A stretch of 64,000 nucleotides of DNA from Symbiodinium natans (lineage: Eukaryota > Sar > Dinophyceae > Suessiales > Symbiodiniaceae), in contig CAJNDS010000968.1 of assembly GCA_905221605.1 (NCBI GenBank), forward strand, positions 393,501-457,500. Reading direction: 5' to 3'. This document shows positions 57,948 through 64,000 of this stretch, one piece after another (within the stretch, counting starts at the first letter, position 1; each line of letters starts with the position of its first letter). A program made the position numbers and the translations under genes. The notes under the pieces were generated by a model. The model saw nothing but the letters and a program-made list of their open reading frames with translations, did not search any database and had not been told where the DNA came from.

Positions 57948-60900
57948 GGGGGCTTCAAGAAAGGTTGACAACGAGATCCCTTAGCTTCGAGACGCCCTAG
58001 GGTTTAAGGGTTTATGGCCGTTTGATGTCCCGCGCCTGGGACAAGCCGATCTTAACCAAAGCGGCGAGGTGATGCCTCGGGATTGCCCTAAACCCTAAAC
58101 CCTACACCCTAAACCCTCAGCTTAAACCCCAAGCCCCAGACAACCCTAAGCCCCGAGTTTGTTCCTGCCTTGTTCTTGGCCTTCCTTATTCCTTATCCAA
58201 ACAAGGTTGGTCCTTGCTCCTAAACCCTAAACCCTAAACCCCAAACCCGAAACCTATCGTTTGTAAGGACCGCGTTTCTTTGCGGAGACTGAAGTCCAAC
58301 AGCAAACCCTGGGGCCGACCCCATGAACGCAGAAGCTTTTTTCTTTTTTGTAGGCTTAGGGGATAGGGTTGAGGGTTTAGGGTTCTAGTAATCACATCCA
58401 GAAAAAGTAGGGTTTGGGGGCTCTTAAAGTAGAGATTAAGCAACGACACTTAGGTTGTGAGGATGGTCTCAGGGCTCTTTGAATTGGCGGCGCACTGGCC
58501 AGCATGTGTCCGTAAGTTGTCTCCTAAACCCTTTTGTAAGACGCTTCCGGACACGAAGCCTGAAGCCTTTAACCCTTTTTTTGAACTCTTTACCCCAACC
58601 CCAATCAAAACTGCCGATATACTGCAATAACACATCATACACAATTGTCTACTACACATATGTACCTCAGATGAAACCTATAAAAACCCTAAACCCTAAA
58701 CCCTAAACACTATCTAAAACAACCCCGAAGATGCCCCCCTTTGGCCCCTTTAAAGGCTGGGCCCCCCCCCCCCCCCCCAGCGTTCTGCAGCTCAAGGGGC
58801 TCAAAGCGGCCCCAAGGAACGTTGGCCGTGCCCATCTCCTTTAGTGCTTAGGGTTTAGGGTTTGGGGTTTAGGGTTTGGGGTTTAGGGTTGAGGGTTTGG
58901 GGGGGTTGGGGGCTTCCTTTAAGTTTGGGGTGGAGGGTTTCTAGGGTTTAGGGGCAAGGCCGCCATGCCATGCTGCTCCTAAACACTGGTACAACCATCA
59001 AGTTTCTGTTTTCGGGCCGGGGGCTCCTAAACTTGGCTTCCGGCCGGGGATTCCTAAAGCTTCAAATGCCAAAGTCCCTGAAACCACGGGATCCGCATCG
59101 ACCCGGGCGAAGACCCCGATAGGACTTGAGCTTACCTCTTGCTTGGTGGCTTCAGGGTCCTCCTGAGGCCCACAAAGGCAGAGAAGCTTAAGACCCCCGA
59201 CTCCTTACCAGCCCTGTGAGCCTATAAGCCCTTTTGGCAACTGGGCTTGCGCCACGGAAGGAGTCTACAAACCCCAAAACCCTAAACCGGTGTCGGTGCA
59301 CAGACTCGCCCTGCCGCACCAAAGCTGACCCCCTCCGGCTCCCAAGAATGTATGTACTCGTACTCTTTGTAGATATTCGGTCTGCTGATGTTGAGACCGT
59401 TGCAAAGGGCCACGGTTATCATTCAGAAGATCCTACTGCCAACTATGCTCGTCAGCCAAAAGCACCCCTCAAGCGACCCTTTACCGTTTAAGACATCCAA
59501 AACCTCAATGCGCCTTATGAGCCCTATAAGCCCCCCTAAACCCTATGGGCCCTGTAGACCCTACAAACCTAAACCCTAAACCCTAAACCCTAAACCCCTA
59601 AACCCCTAAACCCCAAACCGTAAACCCCTAGACCACTAAAACCCGATGCACCCGAACAGATTCGTTGACCGAGTGGCGATCACGACGCATCCAAAGCTCC
59701 AGAGGTCCGCCGCGCGACCGTAGCGGGAGTGGGCAAGGACCTGGGCTTTCCAAGGGCACTTACCTCGAGAACCCCAAAAACCTACCTTTTGGCAGGCTCT
59801 TACTATAAAAACCCCCGTTTAGGATTCTTGGGTAACCTACAGAACCTCAAGAACCCATACATGAAGGTTCATGGGTAGTTATACGGAGGGGTTTTAAGCA
59901 CCCTAAATATGGTCATAACCATAGTTACCCCACTTAAAACCGCACTTGTAGGTACCCATGAACCTCCAAGCAATCTAGCTCGTTGGTACTGTAGGTTATT
60001 ACATTACTATAAAACCTTTTGAGGGATTCTTAGGTAACCTACAAAAAGCAGGTTTGGGGTTCTCAAGGTAGGGCTTACAAGACCCTGTTTGTGTTGCTCT
60101 TTGGTCTTCTTAGACCCCCCCTTTTCATAGGATGTTCGGACGCTGCCCCTGCTGGAGCTAACAGCAACCCAAACTTAAATGGTTGGAGGCTCTCTGTTTG
60201 CGTTGGGGGGGGGGGGGGTCGGCACATGTCGGCACATGTCGGCACCTCACTGTCTGTAGGCCGCCATAAGCCCATAAGTTTCAAACGTCCAACCCAAAGA
60301 TCTCCAAAGAGAGCTGAAGGCTTCCACCTCCCTAACCCCTCTCCAAGAACCCCTCTGAGCCACCTCGTATCTCTAGGCTTTTCAGAAGGACCGACAAAAA
60401 AACAGTGCTCGGGTTGTGGGCCACTACAGGGCTTAGGGTTGAGGGTGTAGGTTTCGGAGGCTCATTTGCAATTGTGGGCACAAGGGGGCCTCGCCCCAAG
60501 CGCCCACGCGCCGGACAATGCGTTTTCCTCGAAGCCCGCTCACATCCTGGACCAAAAACCGCGCTCTGGCCTAGGCGGAGGCGTGGCCGCGCTCGCTCAC
60601 AGCTGTCATCACTTCTGGAAGTCTGGGGCGCGCGAAAGGGGTGCAATCCTAAACCCCTAAATCCCTAAACCCCTAAACCCCTAAACCCCCAAACCGCTAA
60701 ACCCTAAACCCCTAAACCCCTAAACCCCTAAACCCCTAAACCCCTAAACCCCTAAACCCCTAAACCCTAAACCCTAAACCCGGTTCCCTAAACCCTAAAC
60801 CCGCAACACCAGCACCCTTCGGCTGACCGGTGCTCGGGACGCTGCGCTTTGCAACCCTAAACCCTAACCCCTGAAACTCGGTTCTTCTGGTATTCGAGTG

Positions 60901-63900
60901 GTTGTTTGATTCTCAACTTTCGGGCTTCTTTCGGGTGACGGCGTAAGCCAAGCCATCGCTGAAATGTGGCCAGTGGCTTCTGGCGCCATCCAAGGGATGG
61001 AGCCACGCATGGTGTGCCTGAAGAGACCAAGGAACAAGGGATTGGGACCCCAAACCCTGCCTAACCACACGCAATCAGTTGGGTCTTGTACTTTGTCGTG
61101 GTTGGAAAGTCGCCAACACATGGATGTAGATCCATAGAGCATCTAAGATGATACCCTAAACCCTAAACCCTCAACCCTCAACCCATGATTATGGTACCCA
61201 GGAGCCCAGCAGTTACCATCGCCTACGTCTTGATGTGTCACAAAACCTGTTGAGAACTCGGCATCTCGTTCCTGGACCCTCAGTCCTAAACGCGGAAAAC
61301 AAAGAACTGTATTGAGCCAGCACGCTCCAAGTCCTATAAGACCATGCACAGATCTGCAGAAGTAGACGCCCTGTAGCCCGATGAATCCTAAGGGTTCGCA
61401 ACCCCCCGGCCCCAACCTCCACCCCCCTCCCCACGATTTTTTGGACCCTAAGACACCCACCCCCCCCCCCCCCCCCCCCCCCCCTGATTCTCGCGGCCAT
61501 GCGACGTCAAGGTGTCATCCGTCCTCTTCGAGCATCCGAAGTCCGCCAACTTGACGGTGTCGCCTGACGCCGAGGCTCCAGGGTTTAGGGTTTAGGGTCG
61601 CGAGTGGGTTTGGGGCCCTAAACCCTAAACCCTAAACCCGTTTAGGGTTTAGGTTCAATGCTGCTCGCCTTATCGGGTTCCGTAGGTCGAGGGGACCTTT
61701 GGGAAGCTTGCGAGCAGGTCCGTCCTTCGAAAGCTCCCCCTGCTTGTGACATTTGCTCAGCGCTTGGCCCTTCTAAGCCCAAGCACAATAGACTCTGCTT
61801 GGAGGTTCATGGCTAGCTTCAAGTAGGCCTAGAAGTAGGCTTGTAAGAAAAGACTTCTAAGCATTTATTGCAACATCCACCCTGCTTACCCAAAACCCTA
61901 AACCATCGTTTTAGAATGTGCAGCCAACCTCGACATGCCAAAGGGACCAACTGCAGATTGCTACCAAATCCTGAAGACTCGAAACCCTACACCCTGAACC
62001 CCTCAAGAGCCAAATTCAGTCGGCCGGCCGTCGCCAATGAGGATGTTGCTGCCCTAGCTCAGTGGAGCGCTTGGGGCTTAGGGCTTAGGGCTTCGGGCTT
62101 CGGGCTTAGGGTTGAGGGCTGAGGGCTTAAGACTAGGGATCTGCAAGCTTGGGTTAGTAAAATCTGCAGTTCAGGGTAGTGTGGGCACCGTATGGTGCTT
62201 ATCAGGGGCTGGGGCACCTAGGGATTGGTTCGCTTTCTGCTGCGTGCTGACGGCCTGCATGGTCTAGGCATTCTGACAGGGATAGGGCTGTTTCCGAGGT
62301 GGTGAATTCTGAGCATTATGGTCGCATGAATGCTCGAGACTCCAGCACCAGAAGACGACGGCAGCTTCCTAAACCCTAAACCCTAAACCCTAAACCCTAA
62401 ACCCGAAACCCTAGCTAAACCCTAAACCACGAGCCTCGTCTGGCACCTTGGAAGCTCTTTGACATGGCTTCCAGGGCCCTCAAGGTTTGGTTTCTTAGGG
62501 TTTAGGGTTTAGGGTTTAGGGTTTAGGGCCCCTCAAGATTAGCAGAGGCCCCCCCCCCCCAGGACACCAGAGCTAAGTCTTGGTAGGCCAGGAACCATGT
62601 GGGTGGCTGTCAAGATGATGATCCCATTTGGGGTACCCTGAATATTAGATGCCGTATTCGAATAGGGATCCAAAAAGGGACCATCATTTTGAGACAACCA
62701 CCCATAATTTTAATAGCCATAACCAAAAAAAACAGGGTAAAGGGCACCACTGGGCTGCCTAGAAGTCCCTAGCAGATCCTAGCAGGATCGGCCTTTTCTT
62801 TTGGGGTGCCTCTGCAAAAGAACCGGGCTTTTCGGCCATTCGAGCTTATCGGTGCTGAACGGAATGTGAGAAGGCTTCCCTTAAGATTGTCAAGCCTACT
62901 TGTTGGTAGGTTGCTACCCTTACACAGGATTCCTAGGGAACCTACAACAAATTGAGTGGGGGCAGGGGGCGGTTCTCCAGGGGGGAAGCTTGAAGCCCCG
63001 GATCAGCCGGCGACTTGCAAAGGCAAAGGTAAAGGTAAAGCCTTGTATTAAATCGAGGAAGCCCAAAACGTTGAAACCCTGAACCCTAAACCCTAAACCC
63101 TAAATCCGGAACCCTTCCACCAAACTAGGGGTCTCCAACCTCCTGCCTTGATATCGCGATGGATAACTGCCGGGTCGGAGCTGTGCAAGTACTCCAGCCC
63201 ATCCTCAGCATGGACAGTATTTTCCATGGCGGCGTCTACACCGCACACCCCTAGCCCTAAAGCCTAAACCCTAGCCCTAAACCCTCAACCCCAGCCCTAA
63301 ACCCTAAACCCTAAACCCGTTCTTATGGAGGACTGGGACGCAGCCCTAAGCTACGGGATAGTGTTGAGGAGTTATCAGGGTTAGAGTTTGAAGGGGCTAA
63401 GTCCCAGCACCAGTGCTGACACAAACGCATGCACTCTCTCTCTGTCTCTCTCCCTCTTCCTCTCTCTCGCTCTCTCGCTCTCCCCCTCCTCCCTCTCTCT
63501 CCCTCTCTCCCTCTCTCCCTCTCTCTCCCTCTCTCCCTCTCTCCCTCTCTCCCTCTCTCTCTCTCTCTCTCGCTGATTCTCTCTCTCTCTCTCTCTCTCT
63601 CTCTGTCCCAATACCTCCCTCCTGGTTGGTGTGTGCTGCTAGTTCGTGGTCACCGCAAACTTTCAGAATGTGCACCACCTGCCCGTCAAAACTCGCCCTG
63701 GGCATCCACCTGGCCAAGCACCCAAGCATGCCGTGAGCTGCCCAAACCTACCTTTATAACCCAAACCTACGTTTTTGGTAGGCTACCACTCTAAAAGCCC
63801 TACTTTAGGATTCTGAAGTAACCTACACAAAAGCAAGTCTTCGGTCCTAGGATCTTAAGGTAAACCATCGAGTCGAAACTCGAAGCTCAGCCTCCGAAAC

Positions 63901-64000
63901 CCTCCTTTTGCTGTCGGAGCTGCCAGGACTTGCATGGAGTAGGAGGCCATGAGACTTTCGGCAAAGGGCCCGAACTCGTTGAGCGCCTTTCCCGTGCTTG
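56007..64000 (-). CDS. STE/MAP3K-like protein kinase, C-terminal 11 exons (5' part outside window)
   Basis: Exons are 63921-64000 (edge of window), 63147-63203, 62035-62053, 61509-61563, 60978-61017, 59678-59740, 58786-58838, 58036-58075, 57379-57420, 56608-56661 and 56007-56054 with stop TAG. They encode, in order, GLEYLHSSDPAVIHRDIK (catalytic loop HRD), GSNILI, DTVKLADFGCSKR (DFG), HTMRGSIPWMAPE (activation segment and APE), YGRAADLWSFGCVVI (subdomain IX), EMGTANVPWGRF, LAALVKIGLSQ, TPPLPEQVSETCK, DFIGRCVRRDPDQRLGAG (subdomain XI) and LRNHEWLAMDFADA. All ten joins are phase-exact with donors GC, GC, GC, GA, GC, GC, GA, GC, GA and GA; none is GT. HRDIKGSNI, the HTMRGS-type activation segment and the PW region point to the MAP3K/STE11 group. 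All catalytic residues visible here are intact. Confidence 0.88.
56078..56165. repeat. (TTTAGGG)n array in kinase intron
   Basis: Twelve units beginning 24 bases from the last kinase exon (56007-56054). Confidence 0.92.
56484..56590. repeat. Telomere-variant array with CCCTACAA and CCCTAAAA blocks
   Basis: CCCTAAA units, then four CCCTACAA and four CCCTAAAA units, ending 18 bases from kinase exon 56608-56661. Confidence 0.88.
59862..59972. mobile_element. Hairpin element, family F, copy 2
   Basis: Ends tgaaggttcatgggtag and tacccatgaacctcca; kinase intron between exons 60978 and 59678. Family D elements lie on both sides (59765-59850, 59985-60070). A decayed third copy starts near 61798. 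Confidence 0.85.
60652..60800. repeat. (CCCCTAAA)n 8-bp array
   Basis: About 14 copies of the 8-mer CCCCTAAA, then CCCTAAA. Found only here as a long block; kinase intron. Confidence 0.9.
62035..62053 (-). CDS. 19-nt microexon of the kinase gene (GSNILI)
   Basis: Between HRDIK (63147-63203) and DTVKLADFG (61509-61563) a kinase must have the GxNILx strand. The minus strand here reads CTAG|GGC AGC AAC ATC CTC ATT G|GCGAC, which fits in phase on both sides with a GC donor. The sequence GGCGAC is present both at the donor and at the next acceptor (TCAG|GCGAC), so a longer exon with a later GC donor is possible. Confidence 0.7.
62585..62765. mobile_element. Family C element split by another hairpin
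   Basis: The outer parts are family C (ccataaccaaaaaaaac, agggcaccactgggctgcc). The inside carries a separate hairpin with gggtggctgtcaagatgatg and its approximate complement, so this copy is nested or composite. Kinase intron. Confidence 0.7.
63745..63845. mobile_element. Family D element
   Basis: Contains aacctacgtttttggtaggc and ttaggattctgaagtaacct. Related copies lie at 59765-59850, 59985-60070, 62895-62955, 56260-56350 and 29360-29410; most are in kinase introns. Confidence 0.75.

Noticed and set aside
63381-63794. Arg/Glu and Ser/Leu frames over 100 codons
   Set aside because: CT/GA microsatellite; lies in a kinase intron.

Overview
The window looks like nuclear DNA of a photosynthetic dinoflagellate. 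Evidence: thousands of bases of interstitial (TTTAGGG)n/(CCCTAAA)n; protein-coding exons of only 19-136 nt; introns that begin GT, GC or GA and end AG, usually followed by G; a thylakoid-lumen-type FKBP with a long targeting leader; and a fragment of alveolate-type mitochondrial cox3. Almost none of the long open frames is a gene. The real coding sequence was found by reading the minus strand for conserved protein segments and checking that reading frame and intron phase stay consistent from exon to exon. The species was not identified.

All supported genes are on the minus strand. (1) 56007-64000: the catalytic C-terminal part of a STE/MAP3K-like protein kinase in 11 exons, from subdomain V/VI to the stop codon; its 5' part lies beyond position 64000. 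(2) 50173-54753 and 45284-49060: scattered candidate exons of one or two genes I do not recognise, one of them ending in a stop codon. (3) 2229-44868: an insulysin-like M16 zinc metalloprotease spread over more than 42 kb in about 45 exons; about 820 codons were recovered, including the HxxEH zinc motif, the AVDSEH third-ligand region, the C-terminal half and the stop. (4) 40213-41947: a complete 7-exon, 332-codon FKBP-type protein with a thylakoid-lumen-like leader, lying on the same strand inside one intron of the M16 gene.

The rest is intron or spacer filled with repeats: telomere-like arrays in both orientations, hairpin-forming MITE-like families (about 100 bp, several in 2-10 copies), poly-G/C tracts, AT, TATG and CT microsatellites, a GGCCAAGGG satellite and a 107-bp-type tandem repeat. 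The most interesting observation is that two FKBP introns are telomere-repeat arrays flanked by 17-bp and 12-bp direct duplications of the exon. The duplicated AG|GT or AG|GA supplies both splice sites, so removing one copy plus the array restores the frame exactly. This is the structure expected of introners (intron-creating insertions), but here the inserted DNA is telomeric repeat. The hairpin families also sit in introns, often within a few tens of bases of an exon.

Limits: exon edges come from frame continuity and family knowledge, without any alignment program or transcript. Several joins (marked) are unresolved and a few M16 exons are missing.
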